From contig JAUXNJ010000010.1 in the NCBI GenBank assembly GCA_030682795.1, positions 62,001 through 126,000 on the forward strand: a DNA stretch of 64,000 nt, given 5' to 3'. The position numbers and the translations under genes were made by a program. The notes under the pieces are model-generated. The model saw only the letters and a program-made list of their open reading frames with translations. It was not told where the DNA came from and ran no database searches. The stretch is from Sphingobacteriaceae bacterium. GTDB lineage: Bacteria; Bacteroidota; Bacteroidia; UBA7662. Numbering within the stretch: position 1 is the stretch's first letter; each line of letters starts with the position of its first letter. Of this stretch, positions 42,907-51,300 are shown piece by piece.

Positions 42907-43044
42907 TCAAGCGGCCTGGGTGATGGTTTCCTCGGTGTCGCCGTTGAAATAGGCTTCAAGATCGGTGATGTCGGCGGGTACGCAGTCGAGCACTTCGTCG
43001 ATGATGAGGATGGGCAGGGACTTCTTTTGGATGCGCTTTTTCAT
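42907..43044 (-). CDS. 45-residue unknown protein, coupled to the downstream gene
   Basis: A 138-bp frame from ATG at 43044 to TGA at 42907-42909, below the size used for most ORF lists. It reads MKKRIQKKSLPILIIDEVLD, then CVPADITDLEAYFNGDTEET and ITQAA: a basic, hydrophobic first half and an acidic second half. The stop is followed by one base and then the next ATG. The T-rich region upstream (TTAAAACAAGAATG) is consistent with initiation. Function unknown. Confidence 0.6.
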   Translation of the reverse strand: MKKRIQKKSLPILIIDEVLDCVPADITDLEAYFNGDTEETITQAA

Positions 43045-43103
43045 ATCATTCTTGTTTTAATGATACTAAGGTAGCGGGGTGTTTTGACATCTTACGTCAA
43101 TTA

Positions 43104-43465
43104 AAGACCGCTCGCCTTCGGCTCGCTTTACAGAACGCTCGCCTTCGGCTCGCTTTACAGACCGCTCACCTTTGGTTCGCTGACAGACCGCTCGCCGGTG
43201 GGCTCGCTGACAGACCACTCGCTTCGCTCGTTCAGAGACAGAGCAGGCCCTGGCGTTGGTGTATGGAATCAGAACTTGATTTTTTGGAGAACGCGAGCCT
43301 TCGGCTCGCTGTACAGACCGCCCTTCGACAGGCTCAGGGACTGCCTTTGACAGGCTCAGGGACCACTCTTCGACAAGCTCAGGGACCCCCTTCGACTTGG
43401 CTCAGGGACCACTCTTCGACTGGGCTCAGGGACCGCTCGCTTCGCGGGTTCAGAGATAGAGCGGA
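43104..43465. repeat. Degenerate short tandem-repeat cluster
   Basis: About five copies of a 27-bp unit like AGACCGCTCGCCTTCGGCTC (43104-43235), a single diverged copy near 43290, then about six copies of a 22-27 bp unit that all contain GACAGGCTCAGGGA or a variant (43315-43465). The two unit types share the start ACCGC/ACCAC. Each holds a small palindrome (GCCTTCGGC or CTTCGAC). The copies differ in single bases, so they are old or spreading. It fills most of the 505-bp gap between the 45-codon gene and the motor cluster; no promoter can be picked out. Confidence 0.8.
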
Positions 43466-43523
43466 CGCTGGCAGCAGGAGAGCGAGGGATTTTCGATTTC
43501 TGATTTAATTATCCAGTGCCCCG

Positions 43524-43553
43524 GCCCTTCAGCCCAGTCGAAGGGCGGTCTAC
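43524..43553 (-). repeat. Inverted copy of the repeat unit at the end of the motor cluster
   Basis: The reverse complement reads AGACCGCCCTTCGACTGGGC, the same sequence as the forward unit at about 43314-43337. With the forward copies it would form an inverted pair 200 bp apart. It reaches the stop codon of the 262-residue gene. Confidence 0.7.
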
Positions 43554-44338
43554 ACCGCCGCCGTAAGGCGGATTTTTTGCTCAGTAAAGAACCAATGAAA
43601 GGCCAAACCTTCGTTGTAGCGAAACAAAGCCGCGCTGAGCTGCTCAGCAAATTTGGTCATGGTTTGTAGCACCAATTGTCCATATTCCTGCTGTTCGGCG
43701 CCCTGCATGCTGAATTGTTGCAGCGCAGTTAAACTCTGTACCATGAGCAACGCATTGGCACTGTCGAGCAGCTGCCGGGCTTCCCAGCTTACTACTTTGT
43801 GCCGACTGAACTGCTGCAGCAGGTTTTTGAGATGTTCTTGTGTTTCTTGGATGAGATGCAAATTGACTTTCAAAGTCTTAAACAAATGTTCAAAGCCTTC
43901 CCTCTTGGTTTCGGCGGGTAAACGTTTGCATAAGCGCTGACAGGCCAGAATTACCGGCTCAGACATCAATTGCTGCCACAATTCAGGAATCAAAGGATTG
44001 CGAATCTGAGGCAATTTGGGCTTGAAAATGGCCTGTAATAGACCATTCATAGCTACCGCTGGGGCCGCATTCGGTGCATATAACAGGCGGTCTTCTTCCA
44101 GGATTACCAAATTACTGGCATTCAAAACCCCCGTGCTCACCAATTGCAGTTTACGCTCACTGCCCAGTCCTACTAAATCGGCAATATCGATGAGGTACAG
44201 GGCATGGCCACTCACCATCACATCGCCTGGCTCATAGGCTATCAACTGCAACTGCTCGCCGAAAACCGACTGTAGTTCGGTTGCCCAGCGCTTGCTGTTG
44301 CCAATCAAGGCGATGCTATGTGTCAGAACGGCTTCCAT
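43550..44338 (-). CDS. Unknown protein, last gene of the motor/pilus operon
   Basis: 262 residues from the ATG at 44338, one base after the motB stop codon. No signal peptide or TM. The N-terminal 100 residues look like an alpha/beta fold (THSIALIGNSKRWATELQSV, LYLIDIADLVGLGS, LVILEEDRLLY), somewhat like a receiver domain but without the acidic pocket; residues 110-260 are helical (HLIQETQEHLKNLLQQFSRH, LVLQTMTKFAEQLSAALFRY). It was not recognised. Being cytosolic and next to the stator genes, a regulator or rotor-interacting protein is a guess only. Confidence 0.75.
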   Translation of the reverse strand: MEAVLTHSIALIGNSKRWATELQSVFGEQLQLIAYEPGDVMVSGHALYLIDIADLVGLGSERKLQLVSTGVLNASNLVILEEDRLLYAPNAAPAVAMNGLLQAIFKPKLPQIRNPLIPELWQQLMSEPVILACQRLCKRLPAETKREGFEHLFKTLKVNLHLIQETQEHLKNLLQQFSRHKVVSWEARQLLDSANALLMVQSLTALQQFSMQGAEQQEYGQLVLQTMTKFAEQLSAALFRYNEGLAFHWFFTEQKIRLTAAV

Positions 44339-44339
44339 C

Positions 44340-45044
44340 TCAGTTGTAATACAGGCGGATGACAATGCGTCGGTTTAAATTTTGGTTCTCAGGTATGTAA
44401 TTGCCCGCGGCGTCCTTCTCTTCCACATCGGGAAAAGTATCGGCATAGCCCGAGGCTTTGAGCTTGGTAGCAGGCACCCCGGCCTCTAAAAACGAACGCA
44501 CAATGCCAGCGGCACGGGCGGCCGAAAGTTGCCAGTTATCGGTAAATTTGACGGTACGGATGGGCGCGCTGTCGGTATGCCCCTCCACATCGAGCTGAAA
44601 ATCCTGGCGCTCCAAAGTTGCCAGTCGCGCCACTACCCGCTCAATGATGGCCCGCCCTTCGGGCAAAAGCTCGGCGCTTCCGCTGGCGTACAGACTGCTG
44701 CCACTGAATTTCATGCGGATTTCGTAGGCTCCGCGATCGAGTCGCATTACCCCAGAGGCCAACTCTTCGGCCATGCTCACTTTCAGGTCTTCTTCGAGGT
44801 ATTCAATTGGGAAAAAGACAGGCTGGGCAGGATTGTCAAATTTTTCCTCCGTATCCACCGCATCGGGCGGCAAAGACCCCATCATGATGGCAATGTCCTG
44901 ATCGGCCATACTCGCCAAAATGATAAAAAAGGCCAGCAGGATCGTCATGGTATCCATAAAAGTGGTTTGCCACTCCGAACCCTCTGAAGAATTTTCCTCA
45001 GAATCGTCGCTGCTCGCTTTTTTCGGTAGTCTTAGTGTGCTCAT
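44340..45044 (-). CDS. motB: MotB-type stator protein with OmpA peptidoglycan-binding domain
   Basis: 234 residues. Cytoplasmic N-terminus, one TM helix (residues about 29-46) that has the proton-channel Asp at position 31 (TFMDTMTILLAFF), then a periplasmic linker and a C-terminal OmpA/MotB domain with LDVEGHTDSAPI and NWQLSAARAAGIV, the peptidoglycan-binding helix pattern NxxLSxxRAxxV. All features needed for a proton-driven stator are present. It overlaps motA by one base. TolR/ExbD lack the OmpA domain, so the MotB label is preferred. Zorya's ZorB is an alternative relative but has no flagellar rotor partner. Confidence 0.87.
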   Translation of the reverse strand: MSTLRLPKKASSDDSEENSSEGSEWQTTFMDTMTILLAFFIILASMADQDIAIMMGSLPPDAVDTEEKFDNPAQPVFFPIEYLEEDLKVSMAEELASGVMRLDRGAYEIRMKFSGSSLYASGSAELLPEGRAIIERVVARLATLERQDFQLDVEGHTDSAPIRTVKFTDNWQLSAARAAGIVRSFLEAGVPATKLKASGYADTFPDVEEKDAAGNYIPENQNLNRRIVIRLYYN

Positions 45045-45841
45045 TAATTCGACATGCTTGAAACGCCTTCGCGGGCTTGCAACATCGACGACAATTGGTC
45101 GATGATGTAAAGCTCAGGACGGCCTTCCATGGTGAGTAATACAGCTTCTAGTTCTATTTCGCGCTTCACTTCATCGTGTTGCACGGTTAGGGTGAGTTTT
45201 TTGCCAATCGGCTGCCACAAAAACTGGGTAAAGAGCAAACCGTAAAAGGTAGTCATGAGGGCCAAAGCCAATCCGTTGGCCAAGCCACTTGCATTTTCAA
45301 AATTGCTAAGCATCACAATTAACCCCATCAGGGTACCTAACATGCCGTAGGCGGGAGAGGCAGTTGCCAATACGCCAAACACCTTTACCGGAGTCATTTC
45401 GGCTTGTTTCATGGTGTGTATTTTGTGGGTGCCCAGCACTCGAATTTCATCGATGCCGTAATTGGTCGACAATAAATCGGCGATGTACAAACGAAAGCCC
45501 TTGGAGCCGCCCTCCATCATTTTGGCGATGGTGGCCTGCTTGTTAATGCGCAGCTCACGCACCATGGCCATCACATTTTCAATGAGCTCTTCTTCTTCCG
45601 CCAATTTGCTTTTGAGCGAAAGGGTAGGCTTAAATTCCAACATGGCCTTGTTTACCGCTGTAGCGGGAAAGGAAGAGTAGGCCTGAAAAAAGCTACCTCC
45701 TAAAATCACCATCATGCTGGGAATGTTAAGTAAGCCTTGGATGAATTCGATGCGATAATACCCAAAAGAATCTAGTGCCCCAATCATGAAAAATATCATG
45801 GTGAGGGTCATGCCTATATAACTCGATAAACTTCTTTTCAT
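45044..45841 (-). CDS. motA: MotA-type stator protein
   Basis: 265 residues with four TM helices: about 8-25 (MTLTMIFFMIGAL), 40-57, 155-180 (TASPAYGMLGTLMGLIVML) and 190-212. Pro163 and Pro211 stand at the places of the two conserved prolines of E. coli MotA. The cytoplasmic loop between TM2 and TM3 is large and charged (residues 60-150), as needed for contact with FliG. ASPAYGMLGTLMG is a MotA signature, while TolQ/ExbB have a different pattern. It overlaps motB by 1 base and starts 15 bp after the TPR lipoprotein. Confidence 0.9.
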   Translation of the reverse strand: MKRSLSSYIGMTLTMIFFMIGALDSFGYYRIEFIQGLLNIPSMMVILGGSFFQAYSSFPATAVNKAMLEFKPTLSLKSKLAEEEELIENVMAMVRELRINKQATIAKMMEGGSKGFRLYIADLLSTNYGIDEIRVLGTHKIHTMKQAEMTPVKVFGVLATASPAYGMLGTLMGLIVMLSNFENASGLANGLALALMTTFYGLLFTQFLWQPIGKKLTLTVQHDEVKREIELEAVLLTMEGRPELYIIDQLSSMLQAREGVSSMSN

Positions 45842-45856
45842 TTGTTGCGCTTGTCT

Positions 45857-46357
45857 TTATTTGCTTTTGGGTGCTTTTGGTTTTGGCGTAGGAGTGGTGC
45901 CGCCCCGCTGCGGTAGTTCGATGGCCCGTTCATCAAAGCGGGGGTCTAACCGCCGGGCCTCGAGCCAACAGCTGTCGGCCGAGGCCGAGCGCCCCTGTAC
46001 CTCGTAAACGCTGCCGAGCAACATGAGGGCATCGGCGGTAGGGTACCATTTGAGCGTTTGCTGGAGCAGCTTTTCGGCTTCGGTGTAGCGACCGTCGTAG
46101 GCGGCTTGCTGTGCCCTTACCATGTTGTTGATGATGAGGTTGGTTAAAAACATATACTGCTCGGCTTTCAACTTCTTGACATCTTCGGTCAAGGAATCGG
46201 GCTTGGCCTGTTGTGGAATCGAATCCTTCTTGGCCTCCTCTTTCAAGTTTTCCTTTCGGTCTTTGCCCGCCGTGCGAATGCGCATGCCTTTGCGGTTGCA
46301 GCTCTCGAAGATGCCCGCCAAAACGGCCAAAATCAATATCAATTTGAGATAGCGCAT
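45857..46357 (-). CDS. TPR lipoprotein of the motor cluster
   Basis: 166 residues. Lipoprotein-like signal with Cys 20 in IFESC, a charged linker (residues 25-65), then a TPR-like module (AAYDGRYTEAEKLLQQTL, YEVQGRSASADSCWLEARRL) and a Pro/Lys-rich tail. The module is visibly related to two repeats in the C-terminus of the usher, so it probably contacts the same partner. Located in the periplasm, perhaps bridging stator/ring and outer membrane. 8 bp downstream of the FliF-FliG fusion. Confidence 0.78.
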   Translation of the reverse strand: MRYLKLILILAVLAGIFESCNRKGMRIRTAGKDRKENLKEEAKKDSIPQQAKPDSLTEDVKKLKAEQYMFLTNLIINNMVRAQQAAYDGRYTEAEKLLQQTLKWYPTADALMLLGSVYEVQGRSASADSCWLEARRLDPRFDERAIELPQRGGTTPTPKPKAPKSK

Positions 46358-46365
46358 GCGATATA

Positions 46366-48399
46366 TTAACTGGCCACTTCAAGGGCTGGGGTGTTTTGTT
46401 TGCGTTGACGCACACGGGACAAAAATTCACGCCGCTCTTTTTCGGTTTTGCTGGGGTTGATGTTGCCCTGTCCCAACAAATCTTTGATAAGCAATTGCTC
46501 CCTGGCAGCCCGGAAGGGCAATAAGCGTTCTTGCAAGGCTGTATCGCCAACGATGAGCGCCGCCACACTGTCGCTGTCGAGCCCACCCATGGCTTGCTGC
46601 AACACTTCGTCGGCAATTTCGGGGATGTCGCTCCACAGGGTGATGTGCTCGCGCACATAGGCGAACAACTCGCGGTTGCTATCACGCAGCTTGTCGAGCA
46701 TCTCCTCTTGCTGACTGATGCTTTGTTGCTCGATGGTGGCCAGCACCTGCTTGAAGGCTTCCACGTTTTTGCCCTTGCTCTCGCGAATTTCTTTGAGTTT
46801 TTTGAAGAGGTTGGTGCTCAGCTCGGCATATTCGTCGAAACGAATGGCGGCCAAAGAGGGGTAAGACGACAGGATGTCGGAGGCTTTTTCTACCCCAAAC
46901 ATATTCATGAGCACACTCTTGCGGGCGGCCGATAAACCTTCTAACACCATCAAGCAGTTGATGGCTGGCTCCTCTTCCAACAAGGTTACAATTTCGTCGT
47001 CTTTGAGGTAGATCACGAATGGGAAATTACCAAACTGCCGCTGGTTGCGCATGGCCAATACCAATTCGTCGAGGGCACGCTTTTGGGCGGCACTGTCGAG
47101 GTGCTCAGGACTCCACCTGCGCCAGGCCATGTCGACCGCATGTGCGGTTTTGGGCTCCAGCAACTCGGTAAGCATATCGAGGAAGTGGTTGCCGTAAGGG
47201 TACAGCAACATCACCATTTTTTGGATGCCGTTGGCGCCCTGCTCGCGCGACCAACGCTCAAAGGTAAAGGCCAAATTGGTACGGTCGTTAATCAACCAGT
47301 CCATCAACGGATCACTCGCCCGCAAATCGGCCTGCTGCTGGTCCTGATGCATCACCATTTCGGTTTGCATTTGGATAGGCGCCATGCCTTGCATCATCTG
47401 TCCGTTCATTTGCCCGTTGTAGCCCGCGCCTTCGCCCATGCCTGAACCCATACTTTCGCTGCTTTTGTTGCCAGCAACTGCTGCTGCCAAGGCTTCAGCT
47501 CCTTTTTTCTGCCGCCATACCAAGCCAATGAAGATGAGCAAACCTACTAAGCCTAAGCCAATGCCGAGGATCATGCTCAGGTTGTTGCCTAAATCGTTGA
47601 TCATGCTCATCATGGCACCCTGACTCTCGGGGTTCTGTTCTAAGCGTGCGTTCACGGTAACGGAGTTGGTACCAGGCGTTTTATCTTCCTTGGGGAAGTT
47701 GGTAGTGGTAAGCACAATGTTGTCGCCCCTGCGTGCATCTAAACGCAGCGTATTGCTGATGAGGTTGCGGTAAAATTCGGCATTGCTCGGACTAACAGAG
47801 GAATCTACTGCCAAAAACACCCGGATGCGATCGATGCTCGGACCGTTGTTTACATTGCCTCCCATGGCACCCATGCCACCACCTCCACCCGCAGATGGAT
47901 TGTTGGAAGGCGCCACATCGGCTTCTTGGTCGTTGGCATCAACCGTTACTGGGGCCCTTAAACGTGAGCTGAAGAAGGGTAAGGCAGGTAGCATCTCAAG
48001 GGTTTTGTCTTCCTCGGTAAAGTCGTTGTTTGATGGGGTGCCTTTTACAGTGGCATCGATGTTGGCTTTGCCGCGACCGCTGCCGCCAGTACTCCCAACT
48101 GGCTGTGCATTGGTAACTCTGCCGGTAACTTCTACGCTCAGGTGAAAGAGGGTAGGACTCAGGTAACGACCCAACAAGCCCTGGAGCTGGTTGGAGATTA
48201 CAGACTCGTAGCTGAACCGCTCGTAGGCGCTCAGGGGCCGGGAACTGGCGGTGGCTACCGCGGCCGATTCGTCGGCGGAGCTGGTATTCGGAGCTCCATC
48301 CTGAGCCGCCACCGTGGGAATCCACAATGCGCCCAGCAGGAGCGAGCTCAATACGAGCCGCCGCCAGCTTTTAGTTAAGGGAGTATTTCTTTTGTCCAT
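46366..48399 (-). CDS. FliF-like/FliG-like fusion protein (membrane ring plus rotor)
   Basis: 677 residues. After a signal or anchor helix (about 15-32), residues 57-95 and 188-236 resemble the third ring-building motif and collar of FliF: FSYESVISNQLQGLLG, and IRVFLAVDSS with DARRGDNIVL (the RGD-V step of the family), separated by a Gly-rich insertion (96-187). A TM helix follows (273-295), then a Gly/Met-rich linker (300-360), and from about 460 to 665 the FliG middle and C-terminal domains: LKDDEIVTLLEEEP, YVREHITLWSDIPEIADEVL, and GGLDSDSVAALIVGDTALQE; the charged residues R583, D591, D597 and E598 lie on the torque-helix equivalent. FliF's first two ring motifs are absent. FliF and FliG are normally separate proteins; here they are one. 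Overlaps the usher stop by 29 bp. Confidence 0.82.
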   Translation of the reverse strand: MDKRNTPLTKSWRRLVLSSLLLGALWIPTVAAQDGAPNTSSADESAAVATASSRPLSAYERFSYESVISNQLQGLLGRYLSPTLFHLSVEVTGRVTNAQPVGSTGGSGRGKANIDATVKGTPSNNDFTEEDKTLEMLPALPFFSSRLRAPVTVDANDQEADVAPSNNPSAGGGGGMGAMGGNVNNGPSIDRIRVFLAVDSSVSPSNAEFYRNLISNTLRLDARRGDNIVLTTTNFPKEDKTPGTNSVTVNARLEQNPESQGAMMSMINDLGNNLSMILGIGLGLVGLLIFIGLVWRQKKGAEALAAAVAGNKSSESMGSGMGEGAGYNGQMNGQMMQGMAPIQMQTEMVMHQDQQQADLRASDPLMDWLINDRTNLAFTFERWSREQGANGIQKMVMLLYPYGNHFLDMLTELLEPKTAHAVDMAWRRWSPEHLDSAAQKRALDELVLAMRNQRQFGNFPFVIYLKDDEIVTLLEEEPAINCLMVLEGLSAARKSVLMNMFGVEKASDILSSYPSLAAIRFDEYAELSTNLFKKLKEIRESKGKNVEAFKQVLATIEQQSISQQEEMLDKLRDSNRELFAYVREHITLWSDIPEIADEVLQQAMGGLDSDSVAALIVGDTALQERLLPFRAAREQLLIKDLLGQGNINPSKTEKERREFLSRVRQRKQNTPALEVAS

Positions 48400-51300
48400 T
48401 CGTTGAGGTCCTAGCTACAGGTTTGATGAGTCTATCGAGTATTTGTGTTTCTGGTAGGGCAATGAGTGGATTGCGCTCCCGGGCTTCTGCCCAAATGCGC
48501 CAGGCCTCTTCTTGCCTACCGGTGATGTATAAAATCGAACCTTTCAGCGCCAGGGCATGATCGGTTACAAAAATGCTGAGGGAGGTGTCGATCATGGCGT
48601 CGGCTTCTACATAGCGCCGGCGGTAGAACAACTCTTGGGCCTGAACAAAGGCCGAAACTGCGGCATTGAGCGCGCCACCCAGCTCTGCTTCAAAGTTTTC
48701 CATGAGTTCGAGCGAGAAGCTGTACTCAATGGTGTCGAAGGCTGGTGGTGGAATTACCGGTACATTGCGGTTGGCCAACAAATCGCTGTTTTGAAGCGGC
48801 TTGAAGCCTACCTGGTTGGTATCGGGTACTTCTATAAAGGGATTGCGGTAGCGGGCTTCGCTCCACAAATCACGGGCGGTTTTTTTGTCGCCGAGCAAAT
48901 AGGTAATCGAGCCTTTGAGCGCCAAGCCAAAATCGGTAGGGAAGCCCGTGAGTGAGCTATCTACCATGGCCAGGGCATTGCTGTAGTTGGCGCGGTAAAA
49001 GTGCTCCTGTGCTTCGGTGAAGCTGGTAACGGTTTGTTTAAGGCGCTCACCGAGGAGGTATTCGAGTTGGGCGAGGGTCAATGGCTCGTCCTCTTTTGGC
49101 TTGGTGGTATCGGCTGGTGTAGGTATCAAGCGAATTTCCAAGGTATCAATCCAGTGTCCATCTGGTAAAGGCAAGATGGTGAATTTGAGGGTATCAGGGC
49201 GCTGCACCACATTCATGAATTTGAGCTGCATGGAGTCAACCAATAGGGTATAATTGCCAGGGATAAGACCGTGCGCGTAAAAACTGCCATCAGCATAGGT
49301 CCGAATGGTGGTTGCTCCTTCATGATCACCATTGCGAGCTAACTTTAAGCGTAAACCAGGCTGTGGGTCTAACATACCTGCTCCCCGATCGCGATACACC
49401 ATGCCTTCAATGGTTCCGGTACGATACAAAGGAATATCAATTAGTTTGAATCGGTTTGGGTCGGCCACGAAGGAGAATTTTTCAACCAGTGGAGCAAGTG
49501 TTGCATCTGGGAGTGCACTTTGGTCAACGGTTAATCGGTAGGTCCAGTAGCTTTGTAGTTGGGTGATGCGCAGGAGGCCGTCTTTGCCTTGCAACATGGT
49601 GGCTGATTGGTCTAGACGAACAGCTCGGGCAGGTACAATTTCCTCGCCTTTATCGAACTTACCATTGGCGTTGTCATCTATAAACATTCGGACAGTTACA
49701 CCTGCACGACCTACTTGATCTCGATTGGTGGCGAGGATCATACCATTCCGCAAGTCTGCCCCAAAAGAGCCGCTGAAGTTTTGTGTAAAATTAGGTTCGG
49801 CATAGGGGCCCTTTTGGCGAACGGATGTCTGTGTGCTGCTTCTGAACGCATTAAAGTCATAAAGAAGTGCAACTTGGATTAGATTGGCCTTGTTTGCAAA
49901 ATCACGATCAAAACCAAGTGTCAAGCGGCCTTTTTTAAATACGGTTTGTGAAAATTGAAAACTACCAAGGGCTGTTGCGTCTAGTTGTTTCATGTCGTGA
50001 CGTAATTGTACCCTAAAGAACATACCACGGACGAAAACCGGAACACCTGGTGTCCTTGGAATCGTGTAGGTGAATGCGCCTGTAATCAGCCTTTGTGGAT
50101 TGATTACGCGGTTTGGCCTAATCAATAACTCCTCTCTGTAGTTTAGTCGAGTAACTATTGGTCCAAAGCGCGTGTTAAGGTCAAAATTCATTCTTCTATC
50201 CTCACCTGTATTGTACCAAAGTTGTTCAATCCCTGCCCTAAAGCCAGAAACGCGTCCAAATATGTTGAACGGTACATAATAATTTGCTGATGCTTCTCTT
50301 GAAGCTCTATTAGTTGTGAACTCAGGGTTGAATGAAACGTTCTGAAAGTCTGAAAACTGAACATTTAGTGATGTGTTGTTAGCGTAAAACACACTAGCTG
50401 TAGCTCGAACAAAAGTATTTGGTAACAAATCGATGTTAAATAAATATTGGTCAAATAAACGTATAGAGGCACTTCCATACGGGGTATATTGCACCCCTAG
50501 GCTATCAAACCGCCTATCGATTCCGGCCCTTAAGGTTATGTTGTTAGTTAATCCGTATGAGAAGCTGCCATGTCCTATAATATCGGAGCTAACGGTGTCT
50601 CTGAATATATCTTCTTGGTAACCAGCTTGTAAGGAGTAATTAAACATGCCTCTTGGCACAAAAGTAAATGGTATTTGCAATTGGCGGTCTTCCATTATTA
50701 CTTCGCCTTGAGGGGTATAAATCCTTATCCCAATACGAATTGTTCCATAGGTTAGCGGAGTTGTAAATCGGTAATAACCGAGTTCATCGGCACGAGTAAA
50801 ATCTACCAGTTGATTGCCTATGAGAAGTTCCACTTCAGAGTCAGGAACCGTAAAGCCTTCAACTGCAAATACATCAAGTACCCTTCTAGGAACGATTGGG
50901 GTGTTAGAAATTGACAACCCACGAACGCTGCCACCGTAGGGGCCTAAAACGCCAATTTGCCCTGCTGTGATATCACTGATAATGGGATTTCGTAAAGCAT
51001 CTAAACCGCCTTTGAAAACATATCTCCAACGCAATCCGTTAAACGAAAAATCACTAAAATCCTTGTTTTGGTAGCCGCTCAAATTTCCTTGAATATCCCC
51101 TCCTAAAAGTTCCATTCCGCCAATTAGGTTATAATTGAGTTGAGAATATCCTGGGGAGCTATTTATTCCAACGTTATAATCGAGCATACCCGGTGCAAAC
51201 AAGGCTCTACGTCGAGGGTGCGACATTGGAAATTCTTTTAATATGTTTTCAGGAGCTTCATTTTTTATTCGTTGGCGCACGCTTTGTCTTTTGAGTTTTT

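Noticed and set aside
43263-43508. 81-residue plus-strand frame with LRQAQG repeats
   Set aside because: It is just the tandem repeat read as protein; composition is dictated by the repeat.
43104-43553. CRISPR array
   Set aside because: Units are contiguous or nearly so, without regular unique spacers, and differ in sequence; no cas genes.
43550-48399. Zorya-type phage-defence system (ZorA/ZorB are MotA/MotB-like)
   Set aside because: No ZorC/ZorD or helicase gene is present; MotA has no long cytoplasmic tail, and a FliF-FliG rotor and usher neighbours are instead present.
43550-48399. Degenerate true flagellar cluster
   Set aside because: No rod, hook, flagellin, FliP/Q/R, FlhA/B, FliI or FliM/N genes nearby; the rotor is fused to FliF parts and sits among pilus genes, so it looks specialised.
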